Below, piece by piece: positions 1 to 11,500 of a DNA stretch of 64,000 bases. Location of the stretch: assembly GCA_023101725.1 (NCBI GenBank), contig JALJCO010008621.1, positions 2,339,001 through 2,403,000 on the forward strand. The letters are read 5' to 3'. Position numbers and translations under genes: made by a program. The notes below the pieces were generated by a model, which saw only the letters and a program-made list of their open reading frames with translations, did no database searches and was not told the origin of the DNA. Origin of the DNA: Atherinomorus stipes (taxonomy: Eukaryota > Chordata > Actinopteri > Atheriniformes > Atherinidae). Every line of letters starts with the position of its first letter. The stretch's first letter is position 1.

Positions 1-14
1 ACATATTATCATTT

Positions 15-378
15 AAAGGGACTAGAGGCAAGATTAAGAAATGAAACTCGCGACTGCCGCGACTGGCGCTATGATGTTGTTTACTACGCTTTGTCTTTGT
101 AGTTACACTTTTTAGTGTCTTTGAGTTGATCTGGATCGTTTGCTGACGGCAGAAGAATCCATAACTATCGCTTACAGTGTTTGAATTTACCGCAACTGTC
201 TTCTTCCTGCATCAAAACTGTTGAGGATGCAGATGCAGCGTCATTTGACGTCACATCCGCAGGGCAGCGCGGGAAATTCGACCACCGAATTGCAGCGCAT
301 TTTGCAGCACACAGCCTGTTCAAGACAACAGAGAGAGACGTGGGGGGGCTGGTTCACTAGTCCCTAGAGGAAGGAAAG
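15..378. mobile_element. Non-autonomous inverted-repeat DNA element, copy A of a family with a second copy at 49,898-50,743
   Basis: The left end reads AAAGGGACTAGAGGCA. The interior (the run from TTTAGTGTCTTT through GATCGTTTGCTGACGGC to CACATCCGCAGG) matches the copy at 49,898-50,743 over roughly 300 bases. In that second copy the right end is TGCCTCTAGTCCCTTT, the exact inverse of this left end, which shows the family has terminal inverted repeats. Here the right end is decayed: only a loose CTAGTCCCTAGAG remains near 358-370, so the right border is approximate. No coding sequence is seen, so it would need a transposase made elsewhere. The superfamily is not assigned. No target duplication could be read. 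Confidence 0.7.
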
Positions 379-665
379 GGCCGTTTAAGGTGATTGGATG
401 GGGTTTTTTCCGTCCTGTCCATTCCACAGGTGACTTAAATTTTTTAATTTTTGTGTCAGAGCATTTAATTATTTGACTGGATATGAAGGAGATTTTAAAG
501 TTATAACGTGTAACTTTTGACTCTGACATTAAGCCTAAAATGAGCAGTATTAGATGATTTTTCGGGCCAATATACAGTGACTGACGTGTGTCAGCACTCT
601 GAGCAGGCTGCCCTGTGCAGAAACCAGACATCGTAACTTTGGAGAGGCAGGCCGTCGATGAAAGT

Positions 666-690
666 GCCGTAAAGCAAGTTGCTTTACGGC
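666..690. repeat. Perfect 12-bp inverted repeat around a single base
   Basis: GCCGTAAAGCAA at 666-677 is followed by one G and then its exact inverse TTGCTTTACGGC at 679-690. With a one-base centre it is better read as a palindromic site than as a hairpin loop. No function is assigned. Confidence 0.85.
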
Positions 691-753
691 TCCTCTTCTG
701 TAAACACCGAAAGCTCTACTTGTGCTACTTTCTCTCATTACTCGAAGCATAGT

Positions 754-924
754 CATGGTGGAACAAAGTAAAAAGGTGAAAGTGATGTCTGAGCAGGCCA
801 GAAAAAAAAGAGGCAAAGGGATCACGGCAGATCAAAAACACAAGTGGACATTGGAAAAGAATTCAGTCGTTGGAGATATAAGTGTGGAAGCAAAATCCAC
901 TCTCTGTTTGCCACGGTATCATTA
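754..924 (+). other. Short lysine- and arginine-rich open frame next to a splice-donor-like site (possible transposon exon)
   Basis: The frame opens at ATG 754 and runs 56 codons to TAG at 922-924. It begins MVEQSKKVKVMSEQARKKRG and is rich in K and R. GTAAGTAAG, a strong match to a vertebrate 5' splice site, starts at 930, just after the stop. Basic N-terminal stretches of this look are common in fish transposon-derived proteins, but I recognise no domain. The stop before the donor argues against a simple coding exon. It could equally be chance. The frame is open in the same phase from 722, which gives 67 codons. Confidence 0.2.
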
Positions 925-1524
925 GACTGGTAAGTAAGTTTGGCTGTTGTATAAACATACGAAAATGTGATGCTTTTCTTTCTTTTTTTTTCAGTCAACG
1001 TTTATTCAAAACAACATCAGTAAGAGCTGTATAAACTGCTTATAGTTTCCTGTTAGCGAAATGTGGCTAAAATTACTATAGACCAAAGCTAACGTGACTT
1101 CCTAAACATTTTGCTCAATTGTGGCTGGTTTGCAGCAATAAATGCGTTCTCTGTAAATATAAATATCAGAGAAGTAACAGAACAATCGGCGGTTTGCTTG
1201 GTTTAGTTGTATGGTTTTCATACGCTGTTCAGAAGGAAGCAGAGCCACTGTAATGTTCCGTAAACTGAGCTAATCCAGACGTTCTCATAACGAACGTGAG
1301 TTTTGCCAAAGTTACGACTTCATTCAGTGCATAAAACTACAATTTGGTTTTGATTGCGCATTTATAGCAGTTAAAAACTAGTTTATGTTGTTGGCATTAC
1401 TGTATATGTAAATATTCCAAAGAAAAAAACTGCATTTTTTTTACAGCGGACGGTGCATAGACCATTGGGAGAGAGAGGGGGGGGGCGCTGTTTACTGTTT
1501 ACTTGATAGTGATGATTTACTTGA

Positions 1525-2163
1525 TTTACTCAAAACTACGCCATTTAGTATATTTTTAGAGCCTAAATAGAAGTACATCGCATCTCTTGCGCGCACGCCG
1601 ATGCGCGTTCATGAAACTACGGAAGGCGCGGCAGACGAGATCGCGCGTTCTCTTTTTCTTTCATTATTTGTTTTAAATCAATATCCAACTCCTATTGCGT
1701 TTGTCCCGGTTCGTCTGCAGCTCTGTTGCTCTTAACACAATGTAAACAGTGAATTTCTTCTTCCACGCTTGTATTATCGGCAGCGTTGGCTCTGAACGCC
1801 GAGGCTTCCGTAGTTTCATGGATGCGCAGGTGCGCGCTCTGTAGAGTAATATATTCTTCTTTTTAGGCTCTAAAAATATAGTAAATGACATCGTTTCGAG
1901 TAAATTCTGGACGCTACCCACTCAGGACACTTGGATTACATTGGATGAGCAGTATGGAGGAATATTGACAAGTTTTTGTGGACTTCTAAGGACTTTGTTG
2001 GCTCGGGCTCAATCTAACTCCATTATATGAAAGTTGGGTGAAAACGAGAAGCCTTCCTGAGCGCCGGCTGCATTTGAAATATTAAAAAAGTGTTCCAGAG
2101 TCTTGCTCACCATGAAGGTAAGTGGAAAATAAAGTTAAATCGTTCTGAGGGTGAACTATTCCT
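1525..2163. mobile_element. TTAA-target long foldback element, copy 1, left end truncated
   Basis: The right end reads GGGTGAACTATTCCT followed by TTAA at 2,164-2,167. The whole segment matches the complete copy at 52,516-53,412. Both arms read outward from a central section at about 1,640-1,750, for example TTTTTAGAGCCTAAATAG at 1,552-1,569 against TTTTTAGGCTCTAAAAATA near 1,860. Homology on the left begins abruptly at about 1,525, so the outer 290 or so bases of the left arm are missing. The central section runs in the opposite direction to that of the 52.5-kb copy, meaning the two copies are inserted in opposite orientations. TTAA duplication suggests the Kolobok or piggyBac type. No transposase is present. 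Confidence 0.75.
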
Positions 2164-2454
2164 TTAATGTACACTCAGCACTCCATTTTGACAGAAGAAA
2201 ACAGAAATGCAGAAATTTTTGCAAATTTATTAAAAATGGAAAACTAAAATATCACATGGTCAGAAGTATTCAGACCCTTTGCAGTGACACTCATATTTAG
2301 CTCATATGCTGTCCATTTCTTCTGGACTTCCTTGAGATGGTTCTACTCCTTCATTGGAGTCCAGCTGTGTTTAATTAAACTTGATTGGAATGATTAGGAA
2401 AGGGACACACCTGTCTATATAAAACCTTTTAGCTTACAGTGCATGTCAGAGAAA

Positions 2455-4529
2455 ATGAGGTCGAAGGAACTGCCCAAGGAGCTCAGAGACAGAATTGTGG
2501 CAAGGCACAGATCTGGACAAGGTTACAAAAGAATTTTTGCAGCACTTAAAATGCCCCTGGCATGAAATTTGTGTTTTTTGAGGTTTTTGATCATATATTT
2601 TAGTTTCCCCAGCCTGCCTATGTCCCCGAAGGGGTTAAATTATAGATTCGCGTTTCCTTTTTCCCTGGGTTTGTCTGCCTGCACGGCGAAGTAAACATTC
2701 ACAAATGGGCTGATTGGCAGTTCGGCCTATTTTTCTCCTCGTGCAGCTTGTGACGCCATGACTTCCAGCCAATTACCGCCCTCCCCCCTGACTACAGTGT
2801 CCAAGTCCCTCCCTCCCAGACCTACGGCAACAAACTGACATCATGGCGTCCAGTTCAGATCAGAACTGCTCTGTACCTGGCGTACGAAGGACAGCACCAA
2901 TCTTTTTGTCCTCCCCACTGAAAAGCTTGTAGATGATTTCATTTCTGCAGGAATGTGCCGACCGAACTAACAGAAAATCTCCCTGCAGCTCTGTTTCCTC
3001 CTCAGGAGTTTATAATGGCTTTCAGCCACCATAACGAAACACGAAATTTCTAATAAACGTTTCTCATCATGTTCGTGTCTTTTGTCTCTGAGAGAAACTG
3101 ATGGTTGTGATGATTCCAGTTTATAATTCTTCCCATTGTGCGTGCGTGTTCGGCTGCCGACTCGGGTTTGAAATCAGGCCTTTATCATCATTATCATCAT
3201 CAATGTTTCTGTACCGCTCCGGTCCGATGAAGACAGATCTAATGTGCAGAACTAGTATAATATATCTTTAGAATTAACTATTAACTGAATTCGGGTCATG
3301 GGTGAAGTAAATGATTCAGGGAAACTTGTTGCTGGAATATGATGCCTTTTTCTTCTTAAACTCTATTCATACTCACGCATCGGCATCTGTGTGAGTTTGA
3401 TGAATCCATGACCGTTGTTCGTCCTGTATAGATCCACAGAGACTCAATACGAACTTCTTCAAACCTGACGTGCAGCCGCGTTCAACAGAACACAGCAAGT
3501 CTTTTTTTTTACTTCAACGAGTGTGTGGAGAAGTGCATGTCTGCAGGTTACTGCTGAGTGTATGGGCGAATGTATCCAGGTATCTCTGGAACACTCCGGC
3601 TCCTCTCCACGAGAGCACCATGACAACAGAAGCAAGCGTGCCTTCTGGTCCCGCCCACCGAACCTCGGTCATTGTACGGCAGTGCTAACAGTAGTGCTAC
3701 CTAGTAGCACCTGCTATTCTATGACAAGGCTGAGTTACGGCGAATGATCCTTTCATACAGTATTGAGGACCTTAGAGTCTGCCTAAAAAGGGACCAAAAG
3801 TCGCTGGGAATTTCATGCCACTGGCACTTTAAGGTTCCTAAGAGCACCATGGCCTCCATAGTCTTTAAATGGAAGAAGTTTGGGACGACCAGAACTCTTC
3901 CTAGACCCTGCCGTCCAGCCAAACTGAGCAATCGTGGGAGAAGAGCCTTGGTGAGAGAGGTAAAGAAGAACCAAAAGATCACTGTGGCTGAGCTCCAGAG
4001 ATGCAGTAGGGAGATCGGAGAAAGTTCCACAAAGTCAACTATCACTGCAGACCTCCACCAGTCGGGGCTTTCGGGGAGAGTGGCCCGATGGAAGCCTTTC
4101 CTCAGTGCAACACATATGAAAGCCCACATAGAGTTTGCCAAAAACACATGAAGGACTCCCAGACTAAGAGAAATAAGCTTATCTGGTCTGATGAGACCAA
4201 GACTGAACTTTTTGGCGTGAATTCTAACCGATATGTGTGGAGAAAACCAGGCACTGCTCATCACCTGCACAATACGATCCCAACAGTGAAACATGGTGGT
4301 GGCAGCATCATGCTATGAGGGTGTTTTTCAGCTGCAGGGACAGGACGACTGGTTGCAACTGAAGGAAAGATTAATGTGGCAAAGTACAGAGAGATCCTGG
4401 ACAAAAACTTCTTCCAGAGTGCTCAGGACCTCAGACTGGGCCAAGGGTTCACCTTCCAACAAGACAATGACCCTCAGCACACAGCTAAAATAACAAAGGA
4501 GTGGCTTCAGAACAACTCTGGGACCGTTT
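2455..4529 (+). pseudogene. Tc1-like transposase pseudogene (DDE type)
   Basis: Tc1 transposases bind the terminal repeats through two N-terminal helix-turn-helix regions and cut with a DD34E catalytic core. The first part (2,455-2,550, from ATG) encodes 32 residues beginning MRSKELPKELRDRIVARH and ending FAALK. The frame is then interrupted by the 2,550-3,828 element and resumes at 3,829 with KVPKSTMASI and the FKWKKFGTTRTLPRPCRP linker. WSDETK near 4,180 carries the first catalytic Asp and FQQDNDPQHTA near 4,460 the second. The third residue, Glu in the NPIEH motif, is lost by truncation. Other breaks are a frameshift near 4,140-4,148, seen because the frame changes between EFAK and HMKDS, and a TGA at 4,316-4,318 where the family has Trp in IMLWGCF. 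The gene is dead by at least four independent lesions. Confidence 0.92.
2550..3828. mobile_element. TTAA-target inverted-repeat element nested inside the Tc1 transposase
   Basis: TTAA occurs at both borders (2,546-2,549 and 3,829-3,832). The ends are inverted repeats: AATGCCCCTGGCATGAAATT on the left, and the inverse of the right end reads AGTGCCAGTGGCATGAAATT, 17 of 20 identical. Removing the insert with one TTAA leaves a continuous Tc1 reading frame (Ala-Ala-Leu-Lys-Val-Pro), so the borders are exact. TTAA duplication with clean borders is known for piggyBac and also Kolobok elements. The interior is fairly CpG-rich and contains short open frames (3,470-3,688 and 3,523-3,747) without a recognisable transposase, so it is probably non-autonomous. 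Confidence 0.85.
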
Positions 4530-5465
4530 GGATGCATTTACATAAGAGAGGCAGAGTTGATGAGGGGTGAAAAACCCCTGGGAAATACCAGATGCAGACA
4601 AAATTCGGCAGTTGGTAGGAATCATAAGAGAGCCGAAGTTTTTCGGCAGCTCAGTAGTTTTAGTGTTAACTACCATTTAACTACAGTGGTTGTAAATGTT
4701 CTGATTTGTTTGTCTAGAATAAACCCATGTTAAATAGTGATTTTTGCTATGTTGGAGAAAACTACATGTGTTGCCCTCACAGCTCTTGAGAAATTATTTT
4801 CACCCAATGCTGCAGTCCTGCAGCATTGGGTTATTGTCCCTCATTCAAAAGCTGAAACCATTTGTGTGTCAAGCTAACAGTAAATACGTGCTTTTCAGAC
4901 ATGTTAAATATACTTTATGCGCAAAAACAGCCCCTGCAATCGTTTCACATTTGATAAATCACACTGCTTGTGCAAAGCTGATTTATTTGCATATTCTCCT
5001 CCCACTATTTTGTGCATTCTGGCAAAGATGCCCATATTGCATATTCATCAAAGGCAGACGTGCTAAATGGATTACAGGTACCTTTTTGCCTGTTTAATAG
5101 GTGCAATCCTCATCGAGCCTTGTTAGTAAATCAGCTGGAACCGTTTTTTTCATGTGCAATCAAGTTTGCCAATGTTTTGATACACGCAAACCTTTTGTAA
5201 ATCAGGGCCATGGAGTCCTCAGAGCCACAAAAGACAGTGATTCAGTCTTGAGATGCCTGTTTTCCAGCTCATCTGCATTTTCTTTTTCACAGAGCAGGAC
5301 ATTGTGGGCTCTAAATTCTGTAAACCTGAGTTATCTTTATTTTGTGTTGGCTTGTGTGACTAAACTTGAAGCTATTTATCATTTCTCACTCACCCACAAA
5401 ACAATGCATAAACTGTTTTTTCAACAGTCCCACAAATGTAAAATGTTGTTTGTTTTTCAGTCATG
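4530..5465. other. AT-rich stretch, possibly a decayed MITE on the minus strand
   Basis: No gene is seen. The segment 4,880-5,213 has repeated TAAATCA words and ends in GCAAACCTTTTGTAAATCAG followed by GGCC. This resembles fish MITEs whose ends read GGCCCTGATTTAC on the other strand. The opposite end could not be matched. A perfect hairpin lies at 4,803-4,830. Confidence 0.3.
4803..4830. repeat. Perfect 12-bp hairpin with a 4-base loop
   Basis: CCCAATGCTGCA (4,803-4,814), loop GTCC, then TGCAGCATTGGG (4,819-4,830). No terminator context or known RNA family is apparent. It may be a relic of a foldback element. Confidence 0.85.
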
Positions 5466-5572
5466 TCATTTTCTGTACCGCTTATCCAGTTCAGGGTCGC
5501 GGGGTTTGCTGGAGCCCATCCCAGCTATTATCAGGCGAGAGGCGGGGTACACCCTGGACAGGTCTGTGGTTT
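5466..5572 (+). mobile_element. Fragment of an abundant fish interspersed retroposon
   Basis: The run TTTTCTGTACCGCTTATCC, then GGGTCGCGGGG, CTGGAGCCCATCCCAGC, and GGCGGGGTACACCCTGGACA is the hallmark of a repeat seen throughout teleost genomes. I recognise the motif string from memory and do not assign a family name. Only about 100 bases are present and both borders are worn. Confidence 0.7.
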
Positions 5573-8500
5573 CCTATTTCAGAAACCCAAGGACTTTTGA
5601 TTATATTATAATTTATAAATTTATGATGCTTATATTCAGTTAACCAAAAAGTTGTCCTTTCAATCAGAGAAATAAACTTACAATTATCAAACTATTGCTA
5701 AAAATCATCCAGTGATATAAGTTGCACTTAAAATTACTGGACATGGTCTGTAAATAAGCCTTTTTCAGGTCTTTTGCTAGATCAGGCTAAAACAGAAAGC
5801 CATTTTGATGAGTTGTAATGTCTTTGGGCCACGTGTTATAGTATAATAGTGTCTTTGTCTTCCACTTATCTGGCTGCAGCTCAGGCTGTGGAGCAGAGTG
5901 TTTCAACAGCTACTGTCTATCAGAGCTAAGGACACAATCTAGCTCTCTGTGTGAAAGCTTATTGTCAACCAGTCTGCATGGACAAAGTAATCATTTGAGC
6001 TGAGACAGATAAGTAGATTTTTACAAGCCCACACAGACGCCTTTATAGGAAGCTGAAGTTGGCAGAGGTTGAGCATTTTTCTTCCTCAGCATGTATCAAA
6101 AAGTCCTGTACCACCAGCGTTCATGCAAACATACAGTATTTCCAATTTCTGGCGCACATACACATTAATGAACACTACAATGCATCTACACAAAAAAAAA
6201 AAACCACACCAATATACATGTATATATTATATCACTTAACATATAAGTATAAGTATTAAAGTGTATTTTAAAAAAATTACAAATGCTGCACATATTAGCA
6301 GACCTGTGATGTGTGGTGTGAACTCCAACTTAGGAAATGTCCTTGGCTTTTTGGTTGTTTTCACGGTGAATCCCAGAGTCCACCCACACAGGCAAGCCCT
6401 GCAGAGACCTTCTGTTCCTCAACACAGGACACAAACCTGCACAGAATACACACACACACAAATAACAGAGACACAGTCACAGAGAAAACAAAAACAACAA
6501 CAGAGAATAGAGTTCTGGTTTCAATCGGACTTGGCCTCTCACATTCTCTCACTTCCACAACAAAGCATTTTTATTTGTCATTTCATGATTAGCTAAAAGC
6601 GTGACGTTCATTACAGATTGGCTGACTAAATAATGTGCCTGGAAAAAAAGAATGATGGTTGAGATTGAGAATAATTGAAAATGAAATTTTTAGCTCAATT
6701 TGGAAGTAAAATACACAAATCAAATTCAATCTTGACAGCTGCTAATGATCTGCATGGACCGTTTTTCTAACTTTGCTCAGATTCACACTCCAGTGGCCAA
6801 GAATGAGTTAAATTAGATTTAATTGCACACATTGACACCAGCAAAACAGTTGGGCCTGTGTGTTTTATGGAGCCAGGAGAGAGTGGAGTACATATGGACG
6901 CCTCACATTATGGCACGTATCACTATAATGTGTGTGGTAATGGCCGTGAAACCACATGTCACTGTGGATGGAAGAGAGACTCCAGAGCAAAGGCAAGGCC
7001 CAGAGCCAGACCAGCGCTGCAATTCACCTTCAGCCACTCTCTACCTCTGTTTTACTCTGTCTGTTTATGTCATCTCTCTTTTTTCCCCTTCCTCATCTCT
7101 TGCTCTTACTTTCCGATTCCACTCTGAGTCTCTCACCACTTTTCAAATATCTGGTGTTCCTTTCTTGTGCTCCCTCTGTCTTTCTCATTTTTCCAGACTT
7201 CTCGACTTTGACCTAAGGGTTACTGCCTCTGAAAGAATGTCCTGCACAGGCCAAGGCAATATTGTGGTTATTCTTTGAAAGAGTCTATTTCATGCCACTC
7301 TATAACATCAAATCAAGGTTAAACCAATGACAATCCCAGGAGTTGAACTTCTGCTAAGATTTCAGACTACATTATGCATCAAATCTGTTTTGCTTCGGTA
7401 GAAAGTCTCTTTAAGTGTGATAGAAAAAAAAACTCCTTAATGACTTTTGTATGTTGCTCCTATACAGGAGGTAGCCTGTGCAGACACTCCACTGACAGTG
7501 CAACTTGATAAACATACTTATTTAATGTGATAAGAGATAAATGTGATTATCTTCATCGCTGACTTTCTTTCAGTCTATTTCACCTTCACTTGTCCCTCTG
7601 CAGTGACACTGACAGAGCTGCACGTGCCACACCTTTATCATTTCGCAGTATGACTGTTGCACGAGGTGAGAGTGTTTCTCATTATGAGCATGCAGACAGG
7701 CTTTGACTCTGTAATGTTTGTCTCCCAGTAGAAGTGGTGTGGCAAAGTCCATGGAAGCTATTGACAGTGGACTTTGGAGGGTGGGGAGACGTGAAGGCAA
7801 GCTGTGCCCACACAAATGCACACAGAAGCATGTAGATTCAAACTCACACATGATCATAGGCTGGTCTTCCTTCTAGCTACTACAGGATAATGATCCAAAG
7901 GACAATATGGGAGGTATATAAACATGCATGTCTTACAGCTGCCGATTTAATCGGATATATGTTTTTGATGCAGTGAATTTTATTTTCATTTTGTTTGAAA
8001 TTCCTTAACTATAGCTGCTGGAGAAGGTTTGAGATACATGTGTGTTACCATCAATAAAAAAGTGCTGCACTGGTTTGATGTGTTTATAAGTGGTTTGTGT
8101 GAAAGGTTGTTGCGGGCTATCAGCCCTTGGGTGGGCAACTGCTCATTCTCCACCTTGTGCCACTGTGGTTTACCCCTCTGGAAACTCTGGTTCTGTTGCT
8201 GGCACAAAATGGCAACCAGATGTTGGGTGCTGGTGTAGGTTAAAGTTGGTCACAGAAAAACCTCTTTTATAAGACTTCTTCAATGAAAAGTTACCAATAA
8301 TCCCTATCAATTAAGGTCCTTTTTTATATAATGAAAGTCTCATATACACTGCTCTCTGAGATTATTATAACCCAAAATATAAGGCAATCAAGATGAGACT
8401 TTATGTGTTTTAGCTACCGATTCCTTTAATCCGTGTTCACTTCAGTGTACAGTGGCTCGGCGCCCCTTCAGCTTTCGTAAACGTACAAATCATTGAGACA

Positions 8501-11500
8501 TAAAAAGACATGCACACAGCCATATGCAGTCAATACACACATGCTCACATACACACACATAGGCACAAACTGCACATCTAGAGATAATCTACAGTGAAAG
8601 ATGTTATTATAGGCCCCTTCCAGACATGATGTCAGTCAGCTCATAAGAGGTGTCTTTAAAGCTGACACACGCTGAGACTTGTGACGTACAACTTTTCATT
8701 ATACATTGAGTTGTCTATAAATTTATATGAAAAGCTATTGTGTTTTGAATCAAGCTCTGTGTCTACTGGTGTCTGTTGATGTTACAGATAGTTGTGAGTC
8801 TTTTTTTTTTTTTTTTATCTAGCAGTTCAGTGCATATTCTCCAGAAGTGGAGCGTCCTCACAGAGAAGCAATGGAGCTGGATAATTATGGGTTTTGTGTG
8901 TGCAAGAGAGAGTGAGTGTGTGTTTGTGAGGTTTAGAGGACTGAGGGAGGAAAAAAAGATGTTGTAATTTTTACAGTGAATTCCAGCTTGATAACCAGAA
9001 CCAGCTGGCTTTTGTCTCTTAAACACACACAATCAGAACTAAAAGTCTTTTGAATGAAATTTTTTTTGAGGAAAATGTGATATTGAGATGTGAATAAAAA
9101 TGTATTGACAGTGCTGAGATATTGCAAAGCTGCACATCTGTTTTTCTCAAGTAAACTTAACAGATTTAAAAAATAATTATAAATGACCATAATTTAAAGG
9201 AAGCTTTGCAGCAGCAACAGTTAAAACAACAATCATCACGTGATAATATAAAACCCTACTTGTAATTCTGCGACAAATTAAAAAGTAGAAATTAATTTCC
9301 TACTCTGACAGCATTTACATGAGATAAAATACATATAAACTGAATATTCCTGAAATGAAATCAGCCTTGTAAAAAAAAATGCTGCATTTCAAAAGATTAG
9401 TAACCACAATGTACACCTCTCCCTGCCACACCCTAATGTGTGCTCTTCTGAATCACCCCAGTCATCTAAAAAGAGCCTACTTATTAGACAACACACATAA
9501 AACACAGTATGTTTCTGTGAAATTTGACAAAAAGAGTTCAACTCACATGTGCAGTTAAAGCACATGGAGCATAAACTGCTGGAGGCATCTCGCTCAGTCC
9601 TTATCAGTTTTAAGTAGTTTTCAGCCTTGTGCACTTCAACCTCCAACATACACAAAGACTGCTCAGCAGTTGACATCTCAACTAAGCTGCCTCCTTGACC
9701 CCAGTTGCCCTGGGCAACCCCTTGTTGTGGCAGTGTTTAAAAAGACATGAGGTGCACAGACTCCCACCAGGATGACTCTGGAGCGAACACAGATTAAGGT
9801 CTGCTTTTCTCAGAGTGGGAGCCCTCAAGGCTACACACAGGAGAACAATTGAGCATGCGTGTGAGTGTGTGAGAGTGTGTGTGCATGTGTGCCAGTGAGC
9901 ACTGAGATTCTGTGATTTTGAGTCTGCACATTTGATGTGTGTTTGTAAGCGGATGCTGCTACACTTCCACATGTGTGAATTCTTGCTTCAGTCTTCCAAC
10001 TCCAACATGTACAGCCTTTAATTTTGAATGGAGACAAATGCTGCGCAGGGCCATTCTGAGGCAATGAAAAGAACCATTTCTCTCTACCTACAGATCAATG
10101 GGTTCCCATTCAATTAGAAAGTCTGAAACCATTAGCACCCAGCTAATGACTCCATTCTGGGGAGCTGGGAAGCTTTGGCCTCAGGGTAGGATGATGGCGG
10201 GTGGGGGAGCCAGAAAAAGCATCAAGACTGGGTGGGAGATTTCTTTAACTGCATGCATTATGAGTGCATTACACTTCTTTAGTGTCTTGTAGGACAAGTG
10301 GTACACTTTGCAGATAGCTTATTGCAGCGGGGTGTTGACTACTTTGTCCTTTGGTCTTGTATCAGCAAATACATGTACAAGCGCTCACTTCTATCACCAT
10401 GACGTGCTCTCCTTGTACTCAATTAAGATTTTCTATTTTGTTTTGAAACTTTATTTCCAATACTTAATGCTCTGTTTATCAATCTCTCTCTTTGTAATCC
10501 AACTTTATGTTATTCTAAACGGAGGGGTTAACCTGCAGGTCCTCCTACTATTGCTGTAATGATGACAGCTGTTCATTAGTCTATAATGGAGGAAATGCTT
10601 TGGGGTGCATTGAAACTCCTACACATCCAGTTTTCCTTTTTCGTTTTCAGCTGCTTTCTTCTACAATCATTCACTACAATCATTCAATCCCTTTGTCTAA
10701 TCAAATGAAAATTTAAAGAAAGAACAGTAGTAAGGAAAGAGAAAAGAAAGAAGCAGACAGTAGTAAGCTTGTAAGCGTTGAAAGTAGGCATGCAGCCAGG
10801 CAGACAGAAAAATGGCTGCATAAAGGAAGGTTTTACAGGTAGGAACCATGTGGCTACAGGCAAAGGTAGGACGCCATGGTCAGAGTCCATATCCTGTGTC
10901 TTAATGATGTGTGTTGCGGCCTCAGGGGAATGGTAGCTTTAATAGGGAGGCAGTCTGCCACTGGTAAACACATGCTGGAGCTCAGTGAAAACACTGCTGG
11001 CAAGGAATTAGGTCATTTGTGATAAGCATGAGAGCAACATTGCCTTGAAATCATTTTTGGCTTTCTATGTGTGTTTCCATGTTATGTGGAAACTCTCTCC
11101 CTTCAAAGATTTGTTCAGCTTGACATTAATTTACCTCAGCAGTCTGTTAACTTCGACACGTCTAAAACAAATCTTCTTTTTATTGCAGCGTAACTGAAAT
11201 CACATCAGTTTCAGAACTTATTCCTCACAAATAGGCTGTTACATTCAATAGATGAGAGAAGGAAAAGAAAAATCTACCTAACACTAAGACCCCCAGTTGC
11301 TCATGCTTGAGATTTAGACCCTTTCATGGATATAATGATATTACATTTCACAGTAGCATTTGTATGCAGCGAACGAGCCGTGACACCAGCTACATGAGGT
11401 AAGGAGTTGGCCTGGTACAGAGGTTGCTGAGGTTAAACAGAAAAGCAGGAGATGTGTCATTACTCTGAAAAAAAACATTTGTCATGATTCTGGTCTCACT

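Larger units (their letters stand above)
379..1524. other. Unassigned stretch between two mobile elements, with an exon-like open frame and a perfect palindrome
   Basis: AT-rich DNA without a recognised gene. It holds a 25-base palindrome at 666-690, a short lysine-rich open frame at 754-924 followed by a splice-donor-like GTAAGTAAG at 930-938, and T, A and G runs near 980, 1,435 and 1,480. Given what flanks it, it may be internal sequence of a larger decayed transposon, but no ends were found to prove this. Confidence 0.4.
2172..4529 (+). mobile_element. Tc1-like transposon remnant, 3' truncated and carrying a nested insertion
   Basis: The left end follows a TA at 2,170-2,171. It carries the inverted-repeat region typical of a fish Tc1 family (AAATTTTTGCAAATTTATT, then ATATCACATGGTCAGAAGT and TATTCAGACCCTTTGCAG), then an untranslated leader and a broken transposase. 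The matching right repeat is absent: the Tc1 sequence stops at about 4,529 inside the transposase and unrelated DNA follows. Without the 1,279-base nested element plus one TTAA, the remnant is about 1.1 kb, compared with about 1.6 kb for a full-length Tc1-like element. It cannot move by itself. Confidence 0.9.

Noticed and set aside
1673..1921. Open frame sharing its first residues with one at 52,880-53,167, suggesting a conserved small protein
   Set aside because: Both lie in the arm of the same foldback element. The sequences diverge once they enter the non-homologous centre, so the match reflects repeat identity, not protein selection.
3729..3743. 15-base match GCTGAGTTACGGCGA shared with 33,184-33,198
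   Set aside because: One match of this length is expected by chance in 64 kb of both strands, and the flanks do not align.
3719..4294. 191-codon open frame on the minus strand
   Set aside because: It lies antisense over the Tc1 transposase remnant and is a shadow of that coding sequence.
6823..7278. 151-codon open frame
   Set aside because: No recognisable domain. Composition is typical of random non-coding DNA. Overlapping frames are equally long.
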